A DNA stretch of 64,000 nucleotides from Mesorhizobium qingshengii (GTDB taxonomy: Bacteria; Pseudomonadota; Alphaproteobacteria; Rhizobiales; Rhizobiaceae). The notes beneath the pieces were generated by a model. That model was not told where the DNA came from, did not search any database, and saw only the letters and a program-made list of their open reading frames with translations. A program made the position numbers and the translations under genes. Shown here piece by piece: positions 18,416 through 27,074 of the stretch; the first letter of the stretch is position 1; the number at the start of each line of letters is the position of its first letter. Where the stretch lies: positions 1-64,000 of the forward strand of contig NZ_JAPFQA010000005.1 of assembly GCF_027563465.1 (NCBI RefSeq), in the 5' to 3' direction.

Positions 18416-19504
18416 TCATGAATGAAGGCGGCCGAGGACGATCGCGTCTTGCGGATCCCAGGCGAGCGGTACGGCGTCGCCGATGGCGACCGGTTTGGCG
18501 AAGAAGTCGGAATCGTCGACGATGACCGTGAAATCGCCGATGCCGGCGCCAGTGACGGAGAGCTTCACCGTGGCGCCGCGGTATTCGATGTTGGAGACGA
18601 TGCCGGTGAAGCCGAGGCCGGGCGAGGCAGCGGCGCCGATGCGCACATGGTCGGTGCGGATGGCGATGTCGATCGGCTGCCCCGCCTCCTGTGGCTTCCC
18701 GCTGGCGGCGAGCGAGCCACCGCCATTGACGTCGAAGACGACCATGCCGTCCTGGTTGCCGGTGACGCGGCCGGAGATGACGTTGTGGTCGCCCATGAAG
18801 CGCGCGACGAAAGCGGTTGCCGGCCGCTCGAACACGTCGCGCGGCGGGGCCGCCTGCTCGATGCGGCCGTCATTCATCACCACGATCAGGTCGGCGAGCG
18901 CCATCGCTTCCTCCTGGCTGTGGGTGACGTGGACGAAGGTGATGCCGAGCGACGTCTGCAGTTTCTTCAACTCGGCGCGCATGCGGATCTTCAGGAACGG
19001 ATCGAGTGCCGACAGCGGTTCGTCGAGCAACAGCGCCTCGGGATCGGTGATCAGCGCACGCGCCAGCGCCACGCGCTGCTGCTGGCCGCCGGAAAGCTGC
19101 GCAGGGCGGCGCGTGGCATAGGCCTCCATCTGCATCAGCTTGAGCATATCCAGCGCCTTGGCGCGGCGCTGTTCCTTGTCGACGCCCTTCATCTTGAGGC
19201 TGAAGGCGACATTGTCGATGAGGTCGAGATGCGGGAACAGCGCATAGGACTGGAACATCATCGCCGTGCCGCGCTTGGCCGGCGGCAGGTCCGTCACGAC
19301 GGTGTTGCCGAGGCGTACATCGCCGCTGGAGATGCTCTCGTGGCCAGCGATCATGCGCAGCGTGGACGTCTTGCCGCAGCCGGAAGGGCCAAGCAGACAG
19401 CAATAGGTGCCGGCGGGGATCTTCAGGCTGATATCCTCGACGGCGGTCGTCGTTCCATAGACTTTCGAAACGGACACGATGTCGATTTCGGCGGCTTTGG
19501 ACAT
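18416..19504 (-). CDS. ABC transporter ATP-binding protein, PotA-like
   Basis: A 362-residue ATPase. Walker A GPSGCGKT is at residues 39-46, the signature LSGGQ at 137-141, and Walker B LLLDEP ends at residue 162. The C-terminal TOBE regulatory domain follows (residues about 280-360). ATG 19504 was chosen; a longer in-frame extension of 44 residues lacks family similarity. It is the first gene of the importer operon and reads away from the GntR regulator. Confidence 0.93.
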   Translation of the reverse strand: MSKAAEIDIVSVSKVYGTTTAVEDISLKIPAGTYCCLLGPSGCGKTSTLRMIAGHESISSGDVRLGNTVVTDLPPAKRGTAMMFQSYALFPHLDLIDNVAFSLKMKGVDKEQRRAKALDMLKLMQMEAYATRRPAQLSGGQQQRVALARALITDPEALLLDEPLSALDPFLKIRMRAELKKLQTSLGITFVHVTHSQEEAMALADLIVVMNDGRIEQAAPPRDVFERPATAFVARFMGDHNVISGRVTGNQDGMVVFDVNGGGSLAASGKPQEAGQPIDIAIRTDHVRIGAAASPGLGFTGIVSNIEYRGATVKLSVTGAGIGDFTVIVDDSDFFAKPVAIGDAVPLAWDPQDAIVLGRLHS

Positions 19505-19628
19505 CAGGCTTCCCCGTTTGGTCGCATTAACCAAAGCATCATGCGTGCCAATCGCGAGGCGAGTGGCCAAGCGGTTGAATCGTCGGCAGAATCTGAATTC
19601 CTGATCGCTGCTCACGGAACGGGCTGGC

Positions 19629-19643
19629 TTGTGCATTGCACAA
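19629..19643. promoter_or_regulatory. Candidate GntR/FCD operator
   Basis: A perfect 15-bp palindrome with one central base, TTGTGCATTGCACAA. It lies in the divergent spacer between the importer ATPase gene and the gntR gene. A further half-site ATGCACAA follows at 19666-19673, and ATGCAAT occurs near 19681. FCD-type GntR repressors bind short palindromes in exactly this position. The match to this regulator is inferred from location. Confidence 0.65.
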
Positions 19644-19766
19644 ATAATGGGCTATTGTAAGCGATATGCACAAAAATCGTATGCAATCTTTTTTGCCTTC
19701 GTGTTCACTTTGCCTCTCGTGCTGGCCTTGCGAGTCGCGCTAGAAGGAGGCAGGACACCTTCCGCC

Positions 19767-20480
19767 ATGAACATCGCCGATCAGGTCTATTCAGCCGCCG
19801 ACAGCGCCACGCAGGATCGCGCCCAGACGATCCGCGACCAGCTGCGCGACGCCATCGTCGATCGCCGGCTGGCGCCAGGCACCAAGCTGTCGGAAGGCGA
19901 GGTCGGCACGTTGTTCGATGTCTCCCGCACTGTCGCACGCGCGGCCCTGCAGATGCTGTCCTTCGAAGGGCTGGTGCGCACCGAGCGCAACCGTGGCGCC
20001 TTCGTCGCCAACCCGTCGCCAGAGGAGGCGCGCCAGGTATTCGCCTCGCGCCGGCTGATCGAGCCGGGCATCGCGATCGCCGCCTGCGGGCGCGTAACCG
20101 CCGCCGACATCGTCGCCTTCAGGGCGCAGCTCGACGAGGAGGGGCGCTTTATCGCCGAGCGCGGCCCACATGCGAGACGCTCCGAAATCAAGGCGTCGGG
20201 CGACTTCCATCTGCTGCTGGCCTCGGTTGCCGGCAATGCCATCCTGCAGCGCTTCATGGAGGAGCTGGTGGCGCGCTCGTCGCTGGTCATTGCCCTTTAT
20301 GGACGATCCGGCGCGTCGGCCTGCGGGCACAGCGAGCACACGGGCATTGTCGGCGCGCTGGAGAGCCGAGATTCCGGGCTGGCGAGCCGGCTGATGCTGC
20401 ACCATATCGACCATATCGAGGCGGATCTCGATCTGCGCGTCAGGGCCGGCCCGGCGCTCAGGGAAGCCCTGAATTTCTGA
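19767..20480 (+). CDS. GntR family transcriptional regulator, FCD subfamily
   Basis: A 237-residue regulator. The winged helix lies near residues 22-75 (GTKLSEGEVGTLFDVSRTVARAALQML). The all-helical FCD ligand-binding domain follows, with likely metal ligands in the FHLLLASVAGN and HTGIVGALESRD stretches. ATG 19767 was chosen because it starts just ahead of the DNA-binding domain and follows a GGAGG-like site. It is divergent from the PotABCD-racemase operon and probably controls it in response to the imported compound. Confidence 0.9.
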   Translation: MNIADQVYSAADSATQDRAQTIRDQLRDAIVDRRLAPGTKLSEGEVGTLFDVSRTVARAALQMLSFEGLVRTERNRGAFVANPSPEEARQVFASRRLIEPGIAIAACGRVTAADIVAFRAQLDEEGRFIAERGPHARRSEIKASGDFHLLLASVAGNAILQRFMEELVARSSLVIALYGRSGASACGHSEHTGIVGALESRDSGLASRLMLHHIDHIEADLDLRVRAGPALREALNF

Positions 20481-20563
20481 GACCCGGGGCATGATTTCGG
20501 AAAAGATCATGCTCAAACGAACAGATGGAGCCTCATCCCGATTCCATCGCGATGAAACGGGCT

Positions 20564-21790
20564 CTAGCTTTCGTCCTCGGTGCGAGCCGCTGTCTGTCCC
20601 GCCGCCTTGCGGCGCAGCATCTTGGTCAGCTTCCAGACCGTCGGGCTGTTCTTGATGAAGGCTTTCAGCCGCGCACCTTGCCGGAGCGTCAGCGCCAGCG
20701 CGCGGGCCTTCAGGGTCAAGGGAAACAGCACTTCGAAATGCTGGGTTTCGATATCGCACCACAGCCGCTTGTAGGGCTCGTCGCCGACGGAGAAATCGTA
20801 GACCTCGAAACCGGTCTCGCAGGCTTCCTGGATGTTGTCGAAGAACAGGAAGTCGCCCGGGCTGGTGTGGCCGAGATCGTCCTCGGCGATCGCCCCGAAC
20901 TCGCAGATCAGGCGCTTGCCCGAACGGCTTGAGCCTGTGATGGCACGCAGCTTGCCGGCGACCTCGAGCCCGTGCAGCACGAAGAAAGGCTTGTCCTCGG
21001 CAAGCGCTTGCGTGAACAGCACGCGGAAGAAGCCACGCACTTGCTCGTCGGCGAAGACGTTGGTGATGCCCATCTTGCGGAAGCGGAACTCCTTCATCTC
21101 GAAGAAGGCGTCGAGCAGCCTGTTCACCTCGTCCGGAGTGGTGGCCTCGATGCGGCGAAGGCTGCCGACGGCCTCGAACTTGCGCATCTGCGAGCGGTGC
21201 TTCTTGCGCTTGCGCTTGCCGCTGGCGCGCAACAGCAGCGCATCGAAGCCATCGGCGAGATTAACTGCCAGCGACAGATTGGGACTGGCAAAATGGTCAA
21301 ACGAGGCGAGTGGATTGGCGACGCCATCGAGATCGGGCAGCAATCTTTCCAGTGCCAGGAGGTCGATGTCAGGACGTGCCTTGGCAATGGCGGTCAGCAT
21401 CGATCGGATGGCCGGGATATCCGGCCTGGCCAGCCATTGCGGATCGACGGCGATGAAGTTGCCGTTGGCGTGGCGCCCACCCATGAAGCGGGCGACGCGG
21501 AACGGTCCGGTGCGGCTGACCTCCAGGGCCAGCGAGAAAACCGGCCTGCCTTCGGCGTTCAATGTCGCGACAAGCAGATCCGGTCCAAGCTGCCCAGCCC
21601 AGTTCAGGACCCAGGCAGCACTCTGCGCCGGCGCAAACAGCGCCGAGCGGCAGAACTCGGCATAGGCCGCGAGGCCCTCGGCGGATGCCACGGATGTCGA
21701 CGGCCCGGCCTGGTCCCGCGGCAAGGCGCGGGGCGACGCCTCGGTCGCCGCGAGCCGATTGCCGTCAAATGACGCTGTTGCGTCAACCAT
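20564..21790 (-). CDS. CelD/BioF2-like GNAT acetyltransferase
   Basis: A 408-residue protein of the GNAT_6 (CelD-like) family. A basic motif SGKRKRKKHRSQMRKFE lies near residue 190, and the C-terminal acetyltransferase fold includes GHTSPGDFLFFDNIQEAC. Members commonly acylate polysaccharides or lipids. It is transcribed away from the neighbouring NodB-fold deacetylase, so the two may adjust the acetylation of the same surface polymer. The substrate is not known. Confidence 0.78.
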   Translation of the reverse strand: MVDATASFDGNRLAATEASPRALPRDQAGPSTSVASAEGLAAYAEFCRSALFAPAQSAAWVLNWAGQLGPDLLVATLNAEGRPVFSLALEVSRTGPFRVARFMGGRHANGNFIAVDPQWLARPDIPAIRSMLTAIAKARPDIDLLALERLLPDLDGVANPLASFDHFASPNLSLAVNLADGFDALLLRASGKRKRKKHRSQMRKFEAVGSLRRIEATTPDEVNRLLDAFFEMKEFRFRKMGITNVFADEQVRGFFRVLFTQALAEDKPFFVLHGLEVAGKLRAITGSSRSGKRLICEFGAIAEDDLGHTSPGDFLFFDNIQEACETGFEVYDFSVGDEPYKRLWCDIETQHFEVLFPLTLKARALALTLRQGARLKAFIKNSPTVWKLTKMLRRKAAGQTAARTEDES

Positions 21791-21881
21791 ACCTCAATCC
21801 TTAGGGCGTATTGATCGCGATTTGGGGGTTCGCGTAGGCGCATTCCGTGCTTGGATCAGCCTAGGCGCAAAAGGTGAATGA

Positions 21882-22940
21882 ATGATCGACGGAGGCGAGG
21901 CAATCCGGAAACTGGCGCTGAACGTCGCCCGCTATTCCGGTCTCGCACCGCTGGCCAAGCCGTTCATCGGCGGCATTGGCGCCATCCTGATGCTGCACCG
22001 CGTCACCGCGACGCCGGAAAAGCCTGACAGCGTCAACCGGCATCTGAATATCGCGCCCGGCTTCCTTGACGCCGTGATCGCCGACATGAAGGCGAGCGGC
22101 TATGCCTTCGTCCCGATGGACGAAGCGGTTGAGCGCATCAAGGCAGGCGGCAAGGGCGGTCAGTTTGCCACCATCACCGCCGATGATGCCTATCGTGACA
22201 ACATGACCGAGGCGTTGCCGGTGCTGGAAAAGCATGGCGCGCCGATCACCATATATGTTGCGCCCGGACTGATCAGCGGCACCGCCGATCTGTGGTGGGA
22301 GGTGGTCGAGGACATCGTCAATGCAGGCACCCGGCTGACCTTGAATACGCCAGGGGGCCCATTGACGATCGATTGTTCGACCCCGGCCAAAAAGCTTCAG
22401 GCCAACGCACGCCTTCACGCCCACCTCACCTCAGAAGTCCGCGAGGAGGACCTGCGGGCCGTGCTGCGTGACCTGGCGGACGCAACAGGCGTCGACGCTG
22501 ACGGCCCGCGTCTGCGGACACTGATGAACTGGGATGAAATCCGCGGCATGGCCGCGCATCCGCTGGTGACGATCGGCGCCCATACGATCAACCACAGCAA
22601 TCTGAAGCGGCTTTCCGAAGCCGATGCTCGGCACGAGATCGGCGCCGTGCGCGGCCTGTTGCAGGCTGAACTGGGCGAAGAACCGCGCCATTTCGCTTAT
22701 CCCTATGGCTATGCCAGCGCGGTGGGCTGCCGCGAAGTGGGGTTCGCCCGCGACGCCGGCTATATCTCCGCCGTGACGACGCGCCACGGTGTGCTGCGCG
22801 CCGAACATGCCGGCTTCCTGCACGCCTTGCCGCGTATTTCAATCAACGGCCGCTACCAGAGCCTCGCCCACATCCGCACCATGCTGTCGGGCGTGACGAC
22901 GCCGCTCGCCAACGCCGGCAAGATGCTTGTCACCATCTGA
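21882..22940 (+). CDS. Polysaccharide deacetylase family protein (NodB fold)
   Basis: A 352-residue carbohydrate esterase 4-type protein. Motif 1 reads TADDAY with Asp101-Asp102, a variant of the canonical TFDDG. The metal motif is present as His234-xxx-His238 (GAHTINH), and a later FAYPYG block matches motif 3. No signal peptide is evident, so it may act in the cytoplasm or at the inner face. RBS AAGGTGA precedes ATG 21882. Confidence 0.85.
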   Translation: MIDGGEAIRKLALNVARYSGLAPLAKPFIGGIGAILMLHRVTATPEKPDSVNRHLNIAPGFLDAVIADMKASGYAFVPMDEAVERIKAGGKGGQFATITADDAYRDNMTEALPVLEKHGAPITIYVAPGLISGTADLWWEVVEDIVNAGTRLTLNTPGGPLTIDCSTPAKKLQANARLHAHLTSEVREEDLRAVLRDLADATGVDADGPRLRTLMNWDEIRGMAAHPLVTIGAHTINHSNLKRLSEADARHEIGAVRGLLQAELGEEPRHFAYPYGYASAVGCREVGFARDAGYISAVTTRHGVLRAEHAGFLHALPRISINGRYQSLAHIRTMLSGVTTPLANAGKMLVTI

Positions 22941-22962
22941 CCACAACTGGCCGAGGTGCGGT

Positions 22963-23178
22963 TCAGCGCTTGGTCCGTGGTTCCAGCATCAGCCACTTGA
23001 TGATGCCCATCGCCGGCAGCACCCAAAGCAGGCCGCTCAGCAGGAAGAACAGGAAGTGCACCCACGGCCCCGACTCCGACAGTCGGGCGACCGCGAAGAT
23101 CGATGCGAGCAGCGCATAGATGATGACCAGCGCCACCAGCAGAAACGTTCCGATCAGCTTTTTCAGGCGCACGGGCAT
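22963..23178 (-). CDS. DUF2842 small membrane protein
   Basis: A 71-residue protein with two hydrophobic helices (residues 9-29 and 38-63) and a basic N-terminus. It matches the alphaproteobacterial DUF2842 pattern with [12 protein letters not shown] near the C-terminus. It is divergent from the heme A synthase gene. Its function is not established. Confidence 0.85.
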   Translation of the reverse strand: MPVRLKKLIGTFLLVALVIIYALLASIFAVARLSESGPWVHFLFFLLSGLLWVLPAMGIIKWLMLEPRTKR

Positions 23179-23375
23179 GGATGGCCTCCTGGTCGAGCCT
23201 GTCGGGAACCCGGACAGGGATCCCGGCGAGCTCAGGGTGTTGGCTTCGCATAGGCCTTGACGCGAAGCGGTGCAACCCGGCAGACGCGGCGCGACGGCGT
23301 GCCGCGCCGCCCGGTCTTGCCAGCACCGGTGCGATGGTCCACCAATCCGGGAAACCAACATGCCGGGACAAGACC

Positions 23376-24467
23376 ATGGCTGCCATATCAGCTGCCGCGC
23401 CATTCGTGGCCCGCGACCGCGACCTGTACAACCGGGCGCTGGTGCGCGGCTGGCTTTATGTCGTGCTTCTGGTGCTGTTCGCGCTGGTGCTGGTCGGCGG
23501 CGCCACAAGGCTCACCGATTCCGGTCTCTCGATCACCGAGTGGAAGCCGATCCACGGCGTGATACCGCCACTCAACGATGCCGAGTGGCAAGAGGAATTC
23601 CAGCTCTACCAGCAGATCCCGCAATATGCCGAGCTCAACAAGGGCATGAGCATCGAGGCGTTCAAGTCGATTTTCTGGTGGGAATGGGCGCATCGTATCC
23701 TGGCGCGCAGCGTCGGCCTGGTCTTTGCCTTGCCGCTGCTGTTCTTCTGGGCAACGCGCCGCATCGAACGCGGCCTGGGGCCGAAACTTGCGGGCATTCT
23801 CCTCCTTGGCGGCCTGCAGGGCGCCATCGGCTGGTGGATGGTGGCCTCCGGGCTGGTCGACCGCGTTTCGGTCAGCCAGTACCGGCTGGCGACCCATCTG
23901 ACGCTGGCCGCGCTGATCTTCACCGCGACCATGGTCGTTGCACGCGGGTTGGCGCCGCATTCCGAACCCGCCGCCGATCGTTCGACGCAGAGGCTGGCCG
24001 GCTTCATCGTGCTTCTGGCGCTGATCCAGATCTATCTCGGCGGTCTGGTGGCCGGGCTCGACGCCGGCCTGAGCTACAACACTTGGCCGCTGATGGACGG
24101 CAAGCTGATACCTGGTGATCTGCTGATCATCGAGCCGGCGTGGCGCAATTTCTTCGAAAGCCCGAAGACGGTGCAGTTCGTCCATCGCCTCGGTGCCTAC
24201 ACGGTTTTCGCCGTCGCGCTCTGGCACATGATCGCAACGCGGATGCGCCTGTCGGGCTCGACCCACGCCCGCCGCGCGACGCTGCTGTTCCTGCTGGTGC
24301 TGGTCCAGGCCTCGATCGGCATCGGCACGCTGCTGATGCAGGTGCCGCTGCATATGGCGCTGACCCATCAGGGTTTTGCGCTTGTCGTGCTGGGTTTTGC
24401 CGCCGCGCATTGGCGCGGCACCAAGGGTGCCTATCCCTTGCCGCACGAAATCGCGCTCAGGAACTGA
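23376..24467 (+). CDS. ctaA: Heme A synthase (COX15/CtaA)
   Basis: A 363-residue inner-membrane enzyme with eight helices. It oxidises the C8 methyl of heme O to give heme A for cytochrome c oxidase. The four heme-ligand histidines are seen in [29 protein letters not shown] and MALTHQGFA, two per repeat. ATG 23376 was chosen; a longer upstream extension lacks family features and would cross the DUF2842 promoter region. Confidence 0.95.
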   Translation: MAAISAAAPFVARDRDLYNRALVRGWLYVVLLVLFALVLVGGATRLTDSGLSITEWKPIHGVIPPLNDAEWQEEFQLYQQIPQYAELNKGMSIEAFKSIFWWEWAHRILARSVGLVFALPLLFFWATRRIERGLGPKLAGILLLGGLQGAIGWWMVASGLVDRVSVSQYRLATHLTLAALIFTATMVVARGLAPHSEPAADRSTQRLAGFIVLLALIQIYLGGLVAGLDAGLSYNTWPLMDGKLIPGDLLIIEPAWRNFFESPKTVQFVHRLGAYTVFAVALWHMIATRMRLSGSTHARRATLLFLLVLVQASIGIGTLLMQVPLHMALTHQGFALVVLGFAAAHWRGTKGAYPLPHEIALRN

Positions 24468-24486
24468 TCCGAAGCCGAGCGCTCGG

Positions 24487-24807
24487 TCACATCCAAAAGG
24501 CGTTGGACTGCGTGGTTTTCTCACCGTCGAATTCCGCCTGGCGCAAAGCGGCGGCGGATGTCGTCGACTGGCTCTGAGCGGCCTTGGCAGCTTTCTCGGC
24601 GTCTGCGGCCCTGAGCGCGTCAAGTTTAGCCTGGGCGGTCGCGATATCCTGCTGCACCTGGGCGGCTTGAACCTGATCCTTGATCGCCTTGGCCTGGTCT
24701 TCCAGATTCTGGATCTGCTTTTCGAGCGCGGCCTCCTGGGCTGCGTTGCTCGACGAGGCGGACGAGGAATATTGGGTTGCCGAGGAACCCGAGATCGCGC
24801 TGACCAT
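24487..24807 (-). CDS. Hypothetical coiled-coil protein
   Basis: A 106-residue protein. A Ser-rich head (SSATQYSSSASSS) is followed by a heptad-like, Gln/Ala/Lys-rich coiled coil at about residues 22-75 (ALEKQIQNLEDQAKAIKDQ). There is no signal peptide. It is convergent with ctaA. It resembles FlxA-like small proteins in composition only; no function can be assigned. Confidence 0.65.
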   Translation of the reverse strand: MVSAISGSSATQYSSSASSSNAAQEAALEKQIQNLEDQAKAIKDQVQAAQVQQDIATAQAKLDALRAADAEKAAKAAQSQSTTSAAALRQAEFDGEKTTQSNAFWM

Positions 24808-24982
24808 GACAAATCCTTGAGCGAAGCCAGGATACGTCAGTAGCCCATCATGGTGAACAAGCGGTTACGACCGCCCATGAACCATCCTCGCGCCGCACCT
24901 TCCAGGTCCCGGCTCGAAAGGGTTTCAGCAATGAGTCCGGGCGCACTGATTTTCCAGCACGCCGGAAATACCGCTGCGTCCA

Positions 24983-25909
24983 TCAGAGACCGAGCATCAG
25001 GTCCATGTTCTGGACGGCGGCACCCGACGCACCCTTGCCGAGATTGTCGTAGACGGCCAGCAGCAGCGCCTGCGCGCGTTTGTCGTTGGCGAAGACGTAG
25101 ACCCTCATCCGGTTGGTGCCGTTGTAGATCTCCGGATCGATCTCCGGCATGCGCTCCAGATGCACATAGGGTGCCACCTCGACCACGCCGCCCTTGATAC
25201 CGGCGAAATGGTCGGCAATGGCGGCATGAAGCTCGGCGCCGGTCGGCACATGGTCGAGGCCGCCAAGCTGCAGCGGCACCACCGTGATCATGCCTTGCGC
25301 GAAATTGCCGACCGCCGGCTGCATGATCGGGTCATGCGACAGCCTGGCATAGGTCCTCAGCTCCGGCACATGCTTATGCTGCAGGGTGAGGCCATAGGGC
25401 AGGAATTCCGGAGCGTCCTCGCCTTTGGCGACATAGTCCTCGATCATCGGCCGTCCGCCGCCCGAATAGCCCGAAATGCCGTTGACCGTGATCGGGAAAT
25501 CCGCCGGCAACAGGCCGGCGGCAACCAGTGGCCGCAATGTCGCGATCGGGCCCTGCGGCCAGCAGCCGGGGTTGGCGACGCGCTTCGCCGAGGCGATCGT
25601 CCTGGCCTGTTCCTTGTCCATTTCGGCAAAGCCATACGCCCAGCCTTCGGCCACGCGATGCGCCGTCGACGCATCGATGACCTTGGTGGTGTCGTTGGCG
25701 ATCAGCGAGACGCTTTCCTTCGCCGCATCGTCCGGCAGGCAAAGGATCGCGATATCGGCGGCATTGAGGAACTCTGCCCGCGCCGCCGTTTCCTTGCGGC
25801 GCTCGGCAGGAATGGAAATGATCTCCAGATCGCCGCGCTCGGCAAGCAGCGCCCGAATCTGCAGGCCGGTGGTGCCGTGCTCGCCGTCGATGAAGATTTT
25901 CGGTTTCAT
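24983..25909 (-). CDS. argC: N-acetyl-gamma-glutamyl-phosphate reductase, type 2 (ArgC)
   Basis: A 308-residue NADPH-dependent enzyme of arginine biosynthesis that reduces N-acetylglutamyl phosphate to the semialdehyde. It has the short type-2 form: the Rossmann start IFIDGEHGTTG is at the N-terminus and the catalytic Cys116 sits in ANPGCWPQG. It lies 30 bases downstream of the agmatinase gene on the same strand, so the two probably form an operon. Confidence 0.95.
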   Translation of the reverse strand: MKPKIFIDGEHGTTGLQIRALLAERGDLEIISIPAERRKETAARAEFLNAADIAILCLPDDAAKESVSLIANDTTKVIDASTAHRVAEGWAYGFAEMDKEQARTIASAKRVANPGCWPQGPIATLRPLVAAGLLPADFPITVNGISGYSGGGRPMIEDYVAKGEDAPEFLPYGLTLQHKHVPELRTYARLSHDPIMQPAVGNFAQGMITVVPLQLGGLDHVPTGAELHAAIADHFAGIKGGVVEVAPYVHLERMPEIDPEIYNGTNRMRVYVFANDKRAQALLLAVYDNLGKGASGAAVQNMDLMLGL

Positions 25910-25939
25910 TGCCTGATCAAATTCCCTGATATTTCAAGA

Positions 25940-26950
25940 CTATATGCCCTGACCGTGATTCACTGCGGCACCGTTGTGATTGCCGTTGTTGTTCAGCTCT
26001 TCAAGCCGGGCCTTTCGCTCCGCCAGCAGACCGAGATACTGCATGGCCACCATCGAGCCCGCGATCGCCGTTATATCGGCGTGATCATAGGCCGGCGCAA
26101 CCTCCACGACATCGGCGCCGACAATATCGACCTGGTTGAGCTGGCGCAGCGTCGACAGGATCTTCGCCGAGGACGGCCCGCCCGCAACCGGCGTGCCGGT
26201 GCCGGGCGCATAGGCCGGATCGAGGCAGTCGATGTCGAAGGTGAGATAGGTCTTCTTGCCGCCAGTGCGGTCGACGATGGCGTAGGCGATGTCGGACGCC
26301 CGCATCTCCTCGATCTCGTGGCCGTAGAGGATCTTGATGCCGAATGTGTCAGGCGCATGGGTGCGAATGCCGATCTGGATCGAGCGGTCTGGATCGATGA
26401 TGCCTTCTTTCACGGCGCGGCCGACGAAGGATCCATGGTCGATGCGCTTGCCATCGTCCGGCCAGGTATCCTGGTGGGCATCGAACTGCACCAAAGCGAG
26501 CGGACCGTGGATGGCGGCATGCGCCTTGAGCAGCGGCCAGGTCACGAAATGGTCGCCGCCTAGCGTCAGCAGGAAGGCGCCCGACTTCAGGATCTTCGTC
26601 GCCTCGCGTTCGATCGTCCCTGGCGTCTTCTGGTGGTTGCCCGAGTCGAGCAGGCAATCGCCATAGTCGACCACCGCCAGATGCTCGAACAGGTCGCGTG
26701 AAAACGGGTATTGCGGGTCGTTGTCGAGGATCGCCGAGGCGCGGCGAATCGCTTGCGGCCCGAAACGCGCGCCGGGCCGGTTGGTGACGGCGGCGTCGAA
26801 CGGAATGCCCCATACCACCGCGTCCGCGCCCTTCACGTCCTTCGTGTATTTGCGCCGCATGAACGACAGCGCGCCGGAATAGGTCGGCTCGAGGGCGCCG
26901 CCCGTTTTGGAACGGGCGGTGAAGGCGTGGTCGATGTTCTTGTTCGCCAT
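25940..26950 (-). CDS. speB: Agmatinase / ureohydrolase (SpeB)
   Basis: A 336-residue ureohydrolase. The manganese-binding motifs are all present: GGDHFVTW, FDAHQDTW and TFDIDCLDPAYAPGTGTP. It should hydrolyse agmatine to putrescine and urea, though some members act on guanidinobutyrate or similar compounds. ATG 26950 follows a GAGG ribosome site; a TTG 33 bases upstream is unlikely. It precedes argC in an apparent operon. Confidence 0.92.
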   Translation of the reverse strand: MANKNIDHAFTARSKTGGALEPTYSGALSFMRRKYTKDVKGADAVVWGIPFDAAVTNRPGARFGPQAIRRASAILDNDPQYPFSRDLFEHLAVVDYGDCLLDSGNHQKTPGTIEREATKILKSGAFLLTLGGDHFVTWPLLKAHAAIHGPLALVQFDAHQDTWPDDGKRIDHGSFVGRAVKEGIIDPDRSIQIGIRTHAPDTFGIKILYGHEIEEMRASDIAYAIVDRTGGKKTYLTFDIDCLDPAYAPGTGTPVAGGPSSAKILSTLRQLNQVDIVGADVVEVAPAYDHADITAIAGSMVAMQYLGLLAERKARLEELNNNGNHNGAAVNHGQGI

Positions 26951-27074
26951 TACGGATCCTCGTTTTTCATCGGGGTGCAACAACTACAGAACCGGCACGG
27001 AAGATGCCAGTCACAGCTTGGCGAGACGAAATGGCGCCGCTCGAGTGCCGCGGCAAGACAGGATTTGTATCATC

